From: Neobacillus cucumis
Lineage (GTDB): Bacteria > Bacillota > Bacilli > Bacillales_B > DSM-18226
Direction: 5' to 3'
Assembly: GCF_023715505.1 (NCBI RefSeq)
Contig: NZ_JAMBOH010000020.1
Coordinates: 1-64,000 of the forward strand
DNA length: 64,000 nt
In this document: piece by piece, positions 44,202-53,458 of the stretch
Layout of the letters: each line of letters begins with the position of its first letter
How positions within the stretch are numbered: position 1 is the first letter of the stretch
Program-made: the position numbers and the translations under genes
Notes under the pieces: generated by a model
What the model saw: only the letters and a program-made list of their open reading frames with translations
Databases searched by the model: none
What the model was told of the DNA's origin: nothing

Positions 44202-45410
44202 TTACCTGTATTGTGATACTGTTGATGACCTTCTCACCAAGATTACGTAGGAGATAACAGCCAGTATACTTGTCATAAAAATGGTGAATCCAAATGGAAC
44301 GGCAGAATTTTCTCCAGCCATTCCTACTAAAGGAGAAGTGACAGCCCCTAATGCAAATTGAAGAGTACCTAATACGGCGGCCGCACTCCCGGCAATATGC
44401 CCTTGTGATTCCATTGCCAGTGTAAATGAAACCGGTCCGATGATTCCAATAGCTGCTGCGAATAAGAAGATGGCAAGGAACAACGCAACGAAAGGTCCGT
44501 GAACTAGCACGACCATTAAAATGGCAGCGGTAGTGATGAAAGCTAACAGCAGCCCGATCCGAAATATACGATGTTCGTCCATCCGCCCGGCCAGTCGTTT
44601 GACAAGCTGTGATCCCAAAATAATCCCAACCCCATTTAATGCAAAAAGAACGGAAAACAGTTGAGGCGATATTCCATACATATTTTGATAAATAAACGGA
44701 GTACCGGCCACATACGCAAATACACCAGCGAACAATATGCCATTTACAAGCGCATACCCCATAAAACTCCGATCTCGAAGTAAGGAACTGTAGTTTCCAA
44801 CTACTTCCCTGAAATTGCTGGGAACACGCTGACGAGCAGGCAAGCTTTCTTTTATTCCCCATATGGTTATGCATGTTAAAAAAAGCCCTAATAAACCTAG
44901 AAAAATAAACACACCGATCCATGAAGTGAACGTAGTCACTACGCTCCCGGCAGTAGGGGAAATCAATGGAGCGACATTACTAATCATCGTCAACAATGCC
45001 ATGAATTTTACCATTTCTACTCCACTGTAGCGATCACGAACGATCGCACGAGAAATAACAAGTCCTGCGGCAGCGACAAATCCTTGAATAAAGCGGAAAA
45101 TAATAAAGATACCGACGCTTGGCGAGAACGCACACACTATAGAAATGAGAAAATAAAGCAGCATCGAAATCAGCAAAGGCTTCCGCCTGCCATGAGCATC
45201 GCTTAAAGGACCTGCAACGAGCTGCCCCACACCTAACCCTAACAAACTGGCCGTTAGGCTCGCTTGAATGGAAGATGCCGTTGTATTAAAATCATTCATC
45301 ATTTGCGGCAGCGATGAAAGATACATATCGACCGTAAAGGGTCCCAATGCAGAAAAAGCGGAAAGCATCAAGGCAAATAGAACTGGACGGTTAGTGGTCT
45401 TAACCTTCAT
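44202..45410 (-). CDS. Bcr/CflA-family multidrug efflux MFS transporter
   Basis: 402 residues, 12 membrane helices. Bcr/CflA landmarks: LSAFSALGPFTVDMYLSSLP at helix 1, GLGVGQLVAGPLSDAHGRRK (MFS motif A with GPLSDxxGRRKP), RFIQGFVAAAGLVISRAIVR and LAPLISPTAGS-type motif in NVAPLISPTAGSVV. Exports drugs such as bicyclomycin or chloramphenicol in relatives; substrate here unknown. AGGAGG lies before the ATG. Next to SDR and alcohol dehydrogenase genes. Confidence 0.93.
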   Translation of the reverse strand: MKVKTTNRPVLFALMLSAFSALGPFTVDMYLSSLPQMMNDFNTTASSIQASLTASLLGLGVGQLVAGPLSDAHGRRKPLLISMLLYFLISIVCAFSPSVGIFIIFRFIQGFVAAAGLVISRAIVRDRYSGVEMVKFMALLTMISNVAPLISPTAGSVVTTFTSWIGVFIFLGLLGLFLTCITIWGIKESLPARQRVPSNFREVVGNYSSLLRDRSFMGYALVNGILFAGVFAYVAGTPFIYQNMYGISPQLFSVLFALNGVGIILGSQLVKRLAGRMDEHRIFRIGLLLAFITTAAILMVVLVHGPFVALFLAIFLFAAAIGIIGPVSFTLAMESQGHIAGSAAAVLGTLQFALGAVTSPLVGMAGENSAVPFGFTIFMTSILAVISYVILVRRSSTVSQYR

Positions 45411-45440
45411 TCATATTCCTCCTTACCCGTACTTGATTTG

Positions 45441-46148
45441 TTACCAATCGATTCGTTTTCCATCTAGGAAGAATCCCCCATTAGGTCCTTCAGGTCCTAT
45501 CGTAGCTAACCAAAGGATTGACTCTGCTGCTTGTTTAGGGGTTCTTGGAGCAGATGGTCCACCCATATCTGAGCTCACCCATCCAGGATCAACCGCATTT
45601 ATTTTAATATCACCTTTGGTTTCTGCCGCTGCCAATTGAGTCAAACCATTTAGGGCAAGTTTAGACAACTTATAAGCGCCTGCACCTTGATAAGACATTT
45701 CGCTCATCGCCCCATATTCAGAGGAAATATTAATAATTCTCCCATATCCGTGTTTTTCCATGAGAGGAATAAACGAACGGAGACAATAGTAAGCTCCGAA
45801 GAAATTTGTTTCCATCGTTCTCTTCAAAATAGAAGGGTCCATAGCCACTAACTTTTTATTCTCATCCAAATAAACACCGGCATTATTAATCAATACGTCT
45901 AATCTTCCATACAGCTCATTTACTGTAACAGCAGCTTGACGGATGCTTTCTTGATCATTTACATCCATCGCCACAAACGAAACATCCAGATTTGACTCCT
46001 TCAGTTTTTGCACTGCTTTATGACCTATTTCCGGATCGCGACATGCCAAAATGACTTTAAAACCTTTCAAAGACAATTGTTTGACCAATTCGTATCCAAT
46101 TCCTCGATTCCCACCGGTAACAAGTGCAATGTTTAAATCCTTTGACAT
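45441..46148 (-). CDS. Short-chain dehydrogenase/reductase (carbonyl reductase-like)
   Basis: 235-residue Rossmann-fold enzyme. The cofactor motif is ALVTGGNRGIGYELVKQLSL (G-x3-G-x-G); the NNAGV motif is LDVLINNAGVYLDE and the catalytic residues are Ser in IINISSEYGAMS and Tyr/Lys in GAYKLSKLALNG. Sequence style is that of plant/animal carbonyl reductases, which reduce quinones and aldehydes with NADPH. 30 bp from the Bcr/CflA gene on the same strand, so probably co-transcribed with it. Confidence 0.92.
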   Translation of the reverse strand: MSKDLNIALVTGGNRGIGYELVKQLSLKGFKVILACRDPEIGHKAVQKLKESNLDVSFVAMDVNDQESIRQAAVTVNELYGRLDVLINNAGVYLDENKKLVAMDPSILKRTMETNFFGAYYCLRSFIPLMEKHGYGRIINISSEYGAMSEMSYQGAGAYKLSKLALNGLTQLAAAETKGDIKINAVDPGWVSSDMGGPSAPRTPKQAAESILWLATIGPEGPNGGFFLDGKRIDW

Positions 46149-46188
46149 TTTTTATCCCCCATTTTTCGGCTATTAAAATACCAAATGA

Positions 46189-46208
46189 GGCACTCCGTGT
46201 AGAGTGCC
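46189..46208. terminator. Hairpin between alcohol dehydrogenase 1 and SDR genes
   Basis: GGCACTC pairs with GAGTGCC around CGTGTA. T-rich sequence follows on the minus strand, so it probably ends the upstream alcohol dehydrogenase transcript. Confidence 0.55.
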
Positions 46209-46234
46209 CCCTATTATGTTGCTAGGAATACTTG

Positions 46235-47284
46235 TTATTCATTATCCATTGTGTTGATGTCAATCACAAATCGATAGCGGACATCTGAAGCTAGGACGCG
46301 CTCCCAGGCTTCATCAATCTCATTGGCGGAAATAACCTCGATCTCCGGAGCAATGTGGTGTTCAGCACAAAAGTCGAGCATTTCCTGTGTTTCGCGAATT
46401 CCACCAATTGACGATCCGGCAAACGACCGGCGATGACCAATAAGTGAGAATACGTTAACGTCAAGCGGTTCCGCTGGCGCACCGACGTTGACCATTGTTC
46501 CATCTAGCGAGAGCAACGAAAGGTAGGCACTAATATCGATCTTAGCGCTCACTGTATTCACGATGAGGTCAAACGAACCAGCCAGTTTCTGAAACGTCTC
46601 TGGATCGCTCGTAGCATAATAATGGTCCGCACCAAGCTGCAAACCGTCTTCTTTCTTCTTCAATGTTTGTGATAAAACAGTAACCTCTGCCCCCATGGCA
46701 TGAGCAAGCTTCACCGCCATGTGTCCAAGCCCGCCAAGTCCAACAATCGCTACCTTTTTGCCAGGTGCAGCCCCCCAATGGCGCAGCGGAGAGTACGTTG
46801 TGATGCCTGCACACAAGAGTGGAGCGGCGACGTCAAGCTCAATGCTGTCTGGGATTCGAACGACGAAACCTTCCGTAACGACGATGTGAGAGGAATAACC
46901 GCCCTGCGTGTATTGCCCATACTTGTCGATAGATCCATAGGTGCCTGTCATTCCATTAAGGCAATACTGCTCCTCTCCGTTATGGCAGTGAACACATTCT
47001 CCACAGGAGTCAACCATACAGCCTACCCCGACTCGGTCACCAACGGTAAATTTTGTGACTTCCGAACCTACTTGGGTGACAATTCCGGCAATCTCGTGGC
47101 CTGGAACGAAAGGATAGTTTACCGGACCCCACTCGCCTCGAGTTGCATGAATGTCAGAGTGGCAAATACCAGCGTACTTAATCTCAATGAGGACATCATG
47201 CGGCTGTAGATCCCTGCGCTCGATCGTGGCCGGTTTGAACGAACCTTCTGGATTAAATACAGCGCGTGCTTTAGCGTTAATCAT
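46235..47284 (-). CDS. Zinc-dependent NAD(P) alcohol dehydrogenase, AdhA/YahK-like (copy 1)
   Basis: 349-residue medium-chain alcohol dehydrogenase of the cinnamyl-alcohol/YahK class. Catalytic zinc ligands lie in [19 protein letters not shown] and VPGHEIAG; the structural zinc site is [20 protein letters not shown]. Cofactor motif [20 protein letters not shown]. Reduces aldehydes with NADPH in relatives. It is a close paralogue of the next gene, but visibly richer in G and C at silent positions, which suggests it arrived separately and is not a simple tandem copy. Its upstream region carries copy B of the CMD/tetR control block. Confidence 0.92.
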   Translation of the reverse strand: MINAKARAVFNPEGSFKPATIERRDLQPHDVLIEIKYAGICHSDIHATRGEWGPVNYPFVPGHEIAGIVTQVGSEVTKFTVGDRVGVGCMVDSCGECVHCHNGEEQYCLNGMTGTYGSIDKYGQYTQGGYSSHIVVTEGFVVRIPDSIELDVAAPLLCAGITTYSPLRHWGAAPGKKVAIVGLGGLGHMAVKLAHAMGAEVTVLSQTLKKKEDGLQLGADHYYATSDPETFQKLAGSFDLIVNTVSAKIDISAYLSLLSLDGTMVNVGAPAEPLDVNVFSLIGHRRSFAGSSIGGIRETQEMLDFCAEHHIAPEIEVISANEIDEAWERVLASDVRYRFVIDINTMDNE

Positions 47285-47407
47285 ATAAAACCCTCCTGTA
47301 ATACAAATAACATTGATTCTTTACAATCCTGTTGGTTGGGATCTCGGACAATTTCTGTCAAGTAACACAACATCAATTAGATAGTATGTATTAGCCCTCT
47401 TAGCAAG

Positions 47408-47520
47408 ATTAATCAACATCTGTTTATTATTATAAATAGAACCAAGATGCTTTCAATGGTTAAAAAAACGTAATTCGTTGTTTATTCAACAAATTAATGA
47501 AAATTGTTGAGTATTTTATG
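47408..47520. promoter_or_regulatory. Copy B of the duplicated TetR-type control region, before alcohol dehydrogenase 1
   Basis: Gapless alignment to 43388-43500 at an offset of 4020 bp: shared ATTAATCAAC, TCTGTTTAT, GCTTTCAATGGTTAAA, AATTCGTTG and AAAATTGTTGA. It ends 124 bp from the alcohol dehydrogenase start codon. No tetR gene follows here, so this copy probably serves the dehydrogenase alone. Confidence 0.6.
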
Positions 47521-47551
47521 GTATTTTTTTAAACCTTTTAAATCTAATAAT

Positions 47552-47585
47552 AAGGCCAGGTTGTGAGCATACCTGGCCTTTTTTT
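47552..47585. terminator. Terminator behind alcohol dehydrogenase 2
   Basis: AAGGCCAGGT pairs perfectly with ACCTGGCCTT (10 bp) and is followed by T on the plus strand and a T-rich tail on the minus strand. Confidence 0.75.
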
Positions 47586-47638
47586 AATAATTTTAAACAA
47601 CCTCGAACTTACCATTAGAATTTATCATCTATTGCAAA

Positions 47639-48679
47639 TTACATTGTGCTGATGTCAATCACGAATCGATACTTCACATCCGAAGCTAATACGCGTTCGT
47701 AGGCTTCATCAATTTGGTCGGCTGAAATGACTTCAATCTTAGGAAGAAGGTTATGTTCTGCACAGAAATCTAACATCTCCTGAGTCTCACGGATACCTCC
47801 AATCATTGAACCTGCAAATGAACGGCGATGACCGATGAGAGAGAACACATTTAGTGACAGTGGCTCTGCTGGCGCACCGACGTTGACCAATGCACCATCC
47901 AGTGCCAGCAACGAAAGGTAGGCACTAATATCAATCTTAGCGCTTACTGTATTAATGATAAGGTCGAACGTACCCGCAAGATTCTTAAACGTCTCTGGAT
48001 CGCTTGTTGCATAGTAATTGTCTGCTCCTAATTGCAAACCATCTTCCTTTTTCTTCAATGTTTGTGACAGAACGGTAACCTCGGCACCCATGGCGTGTGC
48101 AATTTGGACAGCCATATGACCAAGTCCGCCCATACCAACAACCGCTACTTTCTTACCTGGACCAGCCCCCCAGTGGTTTAATGGCGAATATGTCGTAATA
48201 CCTGCGCAAAGTAATGGTGCTGCAGCATCAAGCTCAATACTATCAGGAATCCTGACTACGAAGTCCTCCGTTACGACAATGTGGGTTGAATAGCCACCTT
48301 GGGTTGGCTCACCGTATTTATCAACACCAGCGTATGTAGGAATATTTCCATTAAGACAGTATTGTTCTTCTCCTTTACGGCAATTTTCACATTCGCCACA
48401 GGAATCAACCATACAGCCGACTCCTACCCGGTCACCGACCTTGTATTTTGAGACCTCTCTGCCTACTTCGGTGACAATTCCCGCAATCTCATGTCCAGGT
48501 ACGAGCGGATAGTTCACGGGACCCCATTCGCCGTGAGCAGTATGGATGTCAGAATGGCAAATGCCCGCATATTTAATTTCAATCAGAACATCATGCAAAT
48601 CAAGATCTCGTCTTTTAATTTCAGCCGCTCGAAAAGGTTTGTCTGGACCGTCTACAGCTCGTGCTTTAGCAGTTATCAT
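47639..48679 (-). CDS. adhA: Zinc-dependent NAD(P) alcohol dehydrogenase, AdhA/YahK-like (copy 2)
   Basis: 346 residues, closely similar to copy 1 over the full length (four residues in five or better by eye). Zinc sites [18 protein letters not shown] and [15 protein letters not shown]; cofactor motif [20 protein letters not shown]. In B. subtilis AdhA is induced by formaldehyde and methylglyoxal through the MerR protein AdhR. The same arrangement is seen here: a divergent merR gene and a promoter with a 19-bp spacer over a dyad at 48811-48828. Confidence 0.92.
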   Translation of the reverse strand: MITAKARAVDGPDKPFRAAEIKRRDLDLHDVLIEIKYAGICHSDIHTAHGEWGPVNYPLVPGHEIAGIVTEVGREVSKYKVGDRVGVGCMVDSCGECENCRKGEEQYCLNGNIPTYAGVDKYGEPTQGGYSTHIVVTEDFVVRIPDSIELDAAAPLLCAGITTYSPLNHWGAGPGKKVAVVGMGGLGHMAVQIAHAMGAEVTVLSQTLKKKEDGLQLGADNYYATSDPETFKNLAGTFDLIINTVSAKIDISAYLSLLALDGALVNVGAPAEPLSLNVFSLIGHRRSFAGSMIGGIRETQEMLDFCAEHNLLPKIEVISADQIDEAYERVLASDVKYRFVIDISTM

Positions 48680-48801
48680 AAAAAAACCTCCAATAATTTA
48701 TAGTTTTCAAGAGAAAAAGCTTGTACCGGATTTAAATGAAAGAATCAGGTTAAAATTCCCCTTCATTTCCTTCTATCCTTTCTTTTTTCTCTTGCAAAAC
48801 C

Positions 48802-48832
48802 ATATTAATCCCTATAGTTAACTCTAGGTCAA
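48802..48832 (-). promoter_or_regulatory. MerR-type promoter of alcohol dehydrogenase 2
   Basis: The minus strand carries TTGACC (48827-48832), a 19-bp spacer and TAATAT (48802-48807). The spacer contains the dyad CCTAGAGTTAACTATAGG (48811-48828). Over-long spacers around a dyad are the signature of MerR-activated promoters. Confidence 0.7.
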
Positions 48833-48965
48833 GAGATTAGTATAGAATTCTTTTTTAAGATCTCATGACCATAATGATTTTAAACGATATGGCATACCCT
48901 AAAGCTACCTATATTGTATATCACCGTTAAACAGAGCCAAGTTCTACTTTCCCTGTAAGGTTACT

Positions 48966-49020
48966 TTGACATTCGGCAAATACCGTGATAAAATCTCCTA
49001 AATTCATAGAGTTAACTCTA
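48966..49020 (+). promoter_or_regulatory. merR promoter with operator
   Basis: TTGACA (48966-48971), 17 bp, TAAAAT (48989-48994), a normal sigma-A promoter. The perfect palindrome TAGAGTTAACTCTA (49007-49020) lies just downstream of the start point and shares AGAGTTAACT with the dehydrogenase dyad, suggesting autorepression. Confidence 0.68.
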
Positions 49021-49045
49021 CGTCTATCATTAGAATAGGAGAAAA

Positions 49046-49465
49046 ATGATGAAGACATATTCTATAAGTGAAGTTGCAAAAGAATTAAATCTTACAGTTT
49101 ATACCTTGCGTTACTACGACAAAGAGGGTCTAATTCCTTATGTAGAACGGACAACCAGCGGAACTCGAGTGTTTAAAGAATCCGATATCGAGGCCTTAAA
49201 AGTAATTGAATGTCTGAAAGCTACCGGGATGCCTATTAAAGAAATTAAAACTTTCATTGATTGGTGTTCTGATGGGGATGCCACGTTGCAACAACGATAT
49301 GACATGTTTTTAGACCGAAAAGCTCATGTTGAAGCACAGATGGTAGAACTTAAAAAAACAATGGAAGTCATCGAGCATAAATGCTTATATTACAAGACTG
49401 CATTAGAGGCTAGAACGGAAGAGATTCACAAAAATACTAAAATAGGAATTTCCATTTCTAATTAA
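49046..49465 (+). CDS. adhR: MerR-family regulator, AdhR-like
   Basis: 139 residues. N-terminal MerR winged helix: YSISEVAKELNLTVYTLRYY followed by DKEGLIPYVERTTSGTRVF, then the dimerisation helix with AHVEAQMVELKKTMEVIEHK. A conserved cysteine region occurs as IECLKATGMPIKEIKTFIDW; AdhR-type regulators use such a cysteine to sense aldehydes. Divergent from alcohol dehydrogenase 2, whose promoter has the long spacer expected for activation by this protein. Two tandem ATGs behind AGGAG; the second (49049) is equally possible. Confidence 0.85.
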   Translation: MMKTYSISEVAKELNLTVYTLRYYDKEGLIPYVERTTSGTRVFKESDIEALKVIECLKATGMPIKEIKTFIDWCSDGDATLQQRYDMFLDRKAHVEAQMVELKKTMEVIEHKCLYYKTALEARTEEIHKNTKIGISISN

Positions 49466-49606
49466 AGTATAGATACACTACGAACATAGACGAAGCATAC
49501 TAGTATCTTAATATGAAGAGCCATGGAATAAAGCCCCTTCTTTACTACTATGATAGAACTAACGCGAAATTTATTTCAGAATGAATAAAAAATTAAGGAG
49601 AAGAAT

Positions 49607-50263
49607 ATGCACGCATTATTAATAGGAGCAACGGGAGCCACAGGTAAAGACTTGCTGGATTTATTGTTAAAAGACAATTCTTTTCATCAGGTAGATATTT
49701 TTGTTAGGCGTGATCTTGATGTCCAACATGAAAAATTAAAGATACATGTTATTGACTTTGATCAATCAGAACAATGGAGGCATTTAGTTAAGGGCGATGT
49801 TTTGTTTTCGTGTTTGGGAACCACTCTTAAAGCGGCAGGTAGTAAAGAAGCTCAATGGATAGTTGACTATGGTTATCAATACCAGTTTGCTAAATTTGCC
49901 AGAGAAAACAATGTGAATAATTATGTATTGGTATCTTCCGGTTTTTCTTCGCCTAATTCTCTCTTCTTTTATACCAAGATGAAAGGGCAGTTAGAAGAAG
50001 CTGTAAAGGTTTTGGGGTTTCCAAAGTTGTCCATCCTTAACCCGCCTGTATTGATACGAAAAAATAGTGATAGAACAATGGAAGTTGCCGGGATGAAGGC
50101 CATACAGTTTTTTAATAAAATAGGAATTCTTCGCTCTCAAAAACCTTTGCCCACAGAAATATTGGCTCAGGCCATGATCAATTCCGCTAAAACAAAGGAA
50201 AACGGCATTTTTATGCTAAAAGGCAAAGCGATTTGGAAATGTGCCGAAGCAAATTATCAATAA
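49607..50263 (+). CDS. NAD(P)H-binding oxidoreductase (HTATIP2/atypical SDR type)
   Basis: 218 residues, Rossmann fold with HALLIGATGATGKDLLDLLL at the N-terminus, FSCLGTTLKAAGSKEAQ at the cofactor edge, YVLVSSGFSSPNSLFFYTKM with the active-site Ser/Tyr/Lys region (YTKMKGQLEE), and KLSILNPPVLI. Members reduce or isomerise small substrates; no specific activity is known. AAGGAG precedes the ATG. It is the last intact gene of the oxidoreductase region and could be transcribed with merR. Confidence 0.85.
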   Translation: MHALLIGATGATGKDLLDLLLKDNSFHQVDIFVRRDLDVQHEKLKIHVIDFDQSEQWRHLVKGDVLFSCLGTTLKAAGSKEAQWIVDYGYQYQFAKFARENNVNNYVLVSSGFSSPNSLFFYTKMKGQLEEAVKVLGFPKLSILNPPVLIRKNSDRTMEVAGMKAIQFFNKIGILRSQKPLPTEILAQAMINSAKTKENGIFMLKGKAIWKCAEANYQ

Positions 50264-50317
50264 ATATTTTGGTAAATCTACCAATAGTGAATTAGTGTTA
50301 ATTAAAAAAGCTTGCAG

Positions 50318-51119
50318 AACATATCATTACGGATAAGAGAAACCGTTCCCTTTGCCATGCTACTTATACATATATTGAGGATGAAACGGTTGCTATGATC
50401 AATGCAGATTATAACCGTGAAGTCAACAATCTCAATAAAGAAGGCATTTACACGAGTGAAGAACTCTGTGACCTCATTCAAAAATGAATGAAACTGCGAA
50501 CAGACGATATGAATTTGATCATTGATACAATCCTTAATAAAGCCGAAAGTGACATAATCCCATTTATCAACATATCGATACACAGAAAATAGGTGTGTTC
50601 GGGCACTCCATGGGCGGCGCCGCAAGTGTTTTGCTAGGCAGACAACATGATGTTATGTTGTTCGTACAGTTGTAAATATTGATGCCCCATTCTTTAGTTT
50701 ATCAGAAAGAAACTGATGCTTTTGTAGCAAGTTGCAAGGCCTGCCCGACCCCACTTCTTAACATTTATTCTGACGATGTTTGGGGACAGCTTGATCGCAC
50801 TATGTAGCGAACAAATCCGATAATGAAACAATTTAAAGGTATATACAACTCATTTTCAAGGGGCAAAACATTTAAGCTTGACCGATTTCCCCTTTTTCCT
50901 CCTATTCTTGCAATTTATCTGCAAGGTGGAAAAGCTGACATTGATCAATATTACTCTATTGAAACTGAGAATGAACTAATCCTTACATTTTTTGACTATG
51001 AGTTAAAGGGGATCGGCCCGTTCACTCCCGAAAAAACATATCGATTTTTAACTAGCAGCTATCAAAGACATGAAATTGCGCCTATTCCTACCATTACTTA
51101 CAATCGTCATAATATATGA
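50318..51119 (+). pseudogene. Alpha/beta hydrolase (PAF-acetylhydrolase/lipase-like), decayed
   Basis: Fragments of one hydrolase in several frames: TYTYIEDETVAMINADYNRE and YTSEELCDLIQK, then a stop near 50487; the nucleophile elbow QKIGVFGHSMGGAASVLLGR at 50580-50640; and the C-terminal part in the frame 50823-51119 (KFFDYELKG-type end seen as LILTFFDYELKGIGPF). Stops and shifts separate the parts. The last frame has no ribosome binding site of its own, so it is not a separate gene. Confidence 0.75.
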
Positions 51120-51412
51120 CACGGCTGCCATTCCGGTTTAATTTGTATTTACCTTAATAAAGGTGAAGTCTAGATTAGATTAGCTATAAATAAGGCTAAT
51201 TGGGCTTCATCTTTTTCAATCTGTGCAAAGAAAAGGTGTTCTGGGTATACCACGTTCAAATTCATTAACATTAGGCAATTTAAAAAAAGTTACTATAGAT
51301 CCTAATAGTTCGTTGTCTGACCAAACAAAGTTTGATAGAATGTAGTTGAGATACGCGAAAGCGTTTTCTTTAACAAAACAATACGAAACGGTTATGAAAC
51401 GGAGGCAATCTA
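51120..51412 (+). promoter_or_regulatory. Xylanase control region: terminator, promoter and cre site
   Basis: Holds a weak T-followed hairpin (about 51160-51217) behind the hydrolase remnant, then TTGTCT (51313-51318), 17 bp, TAGAAT (51336-51341) as promoter. CGAAAGCGTTTTCT (51356-51369) matches the cre consensus TGWAARCGYTWNCW at 13 of 14 positions, placed to block transcription by CcpA. Confidence 0.62.
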
Positions 51413-52651
51413 ATGGGACAGACAAATGAATTTGCACACCGTATGGCCAACAAGACAATCAGACTTGTAGATGTATCAGGTAATCCTGTTGCAGGAAAGG
51501 AAGTAGCACTTAAACAGACAAACCATAAGTTCTTATTTGGCTGCGGTATTTTTGATGCAATCCAAGTAGCCAATAAAAATGTAACAGCAGACAGACTTTC
51601 CTTTTTAGAGCAAAAACTTGATAAGTTCTTAGATGTATTTAACTCTGCAACATTACCTTTCTATTGGGGAACATTCGAGCCTGAAAAAGGAAAACCACTG
51701 ACGAAAGAATTGAAGGCCGCTGCGAAGTGGTTAAAAGAAAGAAATGTAACCGTGAAAGGGCATCCTCTTTGCTGGCACACCGTAACTGCTCCATGGCTTC
51801 TCGAAATGAGTAATGAAGAAATTTTAAACGCACAATTTGCTAGAATTGAACGGGAAGTATCAGATTTTAAAGGAATAATCGATATGTGGGATGTGATCAA
51901 TGAAGTGGTGATCATGCCTATCTTTGATAAATATGACAATGGTATTACTAGAATTAGTAAAGAGCTAGGCCGTGTTGGGATTATTAAAGAAATGTTTGCA
52001 AAAACACGTGAATTTAATCCTGGTGCAACCCTATTATTAAATGACTTTAATACATCTATTAACTATGAAATCTTAATTGATGGTTGTTTACAGGCAGGTG
52101 TTCCCATCGATGCGATTGGTATACAGTCACATCAGCATCAAGGATATTGGGGACGTGAGAAATTAGAAGAAGTCTTAGACCGTTTCTCACACTTTGGTCT
52201 TCCCCTTCACTTTACAGAGAAAGAGAACACATTAACATCTGGTCATCTTATGCCATCTCAAATTGAGGACCTGAACGATTATCAGATTCCCGAATGGCCA
52301 TCAACACCAGAATTTGAAGAACGTCAGGCAAGAGAAGTAGAAGAAATGTACTCTATTCTGTTTAAACATCCTCTGGTAGAAGCCATTACAGCCTGGTCCT
52401 TCAGTGATGATGGGGCATGGCTTGGTGCTCCTGCTGGATTTATCAGAACAGATAATAGCCCAAAACCATCATATGAAGTTGTAAAGAAACTAATTAAAAA
52501 TGACTGGTATACAAATGTAACATGCCTGACAGATGACAACGGAAAGGTTTCATTTGAAGGATACCTTGGTGATTATGATCTTGTTTGTGGAGATAAGAAG
52601 GTAAGCTTTAAATTAGATAAAGATTCTGATACTGTACAGTTTGTAATCTAA
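51413..52651 (+). CDS. Intracellular endo-1,4-beta-xylanase, GH10
   Basis: 412-residue GH10 enzyme. The TIM barrel carries KGHPLCWHTVTAPWL, the acid/base E164 in MWDVINEVV and the nucleophile E269 in LHFTEKENT. IGIQSHQHQGYWG and AITAWSFSDDGAWLGAPAGF are further family motifs. No signal peptide or carbohydrate-binding module, so it should act in the cytoplasm on imported xylo-oligosaccharides, as in the intracellular xylanases of Geobacillus. No xylose genes are nearby. GAGGCAATCT precedes the ATG. Catabolite control by the cre site upstream is likely. Confidence 0.93.
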   Translation: MGQTNEFAHRMANKTIRLVDVSGNPVAGKEVALKQTNHKFLFGCGIFDAIQVANKNVTADRLSFLEQKLDKFLDVFNSATLPFYWGTFEPEKGKPLTKELKAAAKWLKERNVTVKGHPLCWHTVTAPWLLEMSNEEILNAQFARIEREVSDFKGIIDMWDVINEVVIMPIFDKYDNGITRISKELGRVGIIKEMFAKTREFNPGATLLLNDFNTSINYEILIDGCLQAGVPIDAIGIQSHQHQGYWGREKLEEVLDRFSHFGLPLHFTEKENTLTSGHLMPSQIEDLNDYQIPEWPSTPEFEERQAREVEEMYSILFKHPLVEAITAWSFSDDGAWLGAPAGFIRTDNSPKPSYEVVKKLIKNDWYTNVTCLTDDNGKVSFEGYLGDYDLVCGDKKVSFKLDKDSDTVQFVI

Positions 52652-52669
52652 TCGGGGCTGTATAGTTGT

Positions 52670-52706
52670 AAAGCTTCCGGCCAAATTTTGACCGGAAGCT
52701 TTCACA
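52670..52706 (+). terminator. Terminator of the xylanase gene
   Basis: AAAGCTTCCGG pairs with CCGGAAGCTTT (11 bp) around a short loop; the T-run is short. Confidence 0.7.
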
Positions 52707-52774
52707 TGCGTAAAATCATATTTTTAAAGACTTGCTCTCTGTTTAGCATAAGTACATTTTTCCATGAACCTTTT

Positions 52775-53335
52775 TTAACCGATAGAGCCGATCACATTCA
52801 TTTCTGGAGATAAAGAATTTTTTAAGAAATTCAAGGAAGTTTCTAAGCGATTTTTAGCTGCTTCATCTATTTCATATTGATTATTTTCTATTTTCTTTAT
52901 TTGACTATCCAAAATAAAAGCACCTTTTAATATATGGGTTGCTCCAAGCGCAGATAGCACTGGCTTCAAGGCATAATCTAGCATTAATAGATGGCCAAAG
53001 GTTCCCCCAATCGCAATAGGTAAAACGGTCTTCCCTTCGAGACCATTTTGCGGTAATAGATCTAGATAGGTTTTTAAAACACCAGTAAAAGAAGCTTTAT
53101 AGACAGGTGTCAGAATGACAATGATGGTTGAATCCTCGACCTTTTTATTGGCCCTAACAATTTTTTCACTATCAAATTTCGCTTGAATTAAATCCTCAGC
53201 TGGAAGATTTCGAACATGGATGATTTCGGGATTAATATTTACACCTTCTATATGCGTTACAACTTCTTTCAATACCCCATTTAATCTCGAATGTTCAGAC
53301 GGACTTCCAGAAATAATAGTAATTTTACTCATCAT
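52775..53335 (-). CDS. ssuE: NADPH-dependent FMN reductase
   Basis: 186-residue flavodoxin-like reductase. FMN phosphate loop ITIISGSPSEHSRLNGVL at the N-terminus, VILTPVYKASFTGVLKTYLD in the centre and IGGTFGHLLMLDYALKPVLS towards the C-terminus, all typical of SsuE. It supplies FMNH2 to the SsuD monooxygenase. Separated from ssuB by 123 bp on the same strand, so it may be co-transcribed or have its own promoter. It is the only such reductase in the two sulfonate clusters and may also serve the monooxygenase at 58284. Confidence 0.9.
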   Translation of the reverse strand: MMSKITIISGSPSEHSRLNGVLKEVVTHIEGVNINPEIIHVRNLPAEDLIQAKFDSEKIVRANKKVEDSTIIVILTPVYKASFTGVLKTYLDLLPQNGLEGKTVLPIAIGGTFGHLLMLDYALKPVLSALGATHILKGAFILDSQIKKIENNQYEIDEAAKNRLETSLNFLKNSLSPEMNVIGSIG

Positions 53336-53458
53336 GTAACTCCCTTTCTTAAGTGGACTTTATATCCTTTCACGGGTTTTTTCATAATATAGACTAGGCT
53401 TATACTATCTTTATCTATCTGTAAATTGAATGGTCATTCCCCCATTCCTAGAAAACCG

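Noticed and set aside
44137..44922. 261-codon minus-strand frame rich in Cys and Trp
   Set aside because: Alternative frame of the Bcr/CflA transporter gene; unusual composition, no start signals.
50823..51119. Separate 98-codon gene
   Set aside because: The sequence is the C-terminus of the alpha/beta hydrolase whose other parts lie upstream in other frames.
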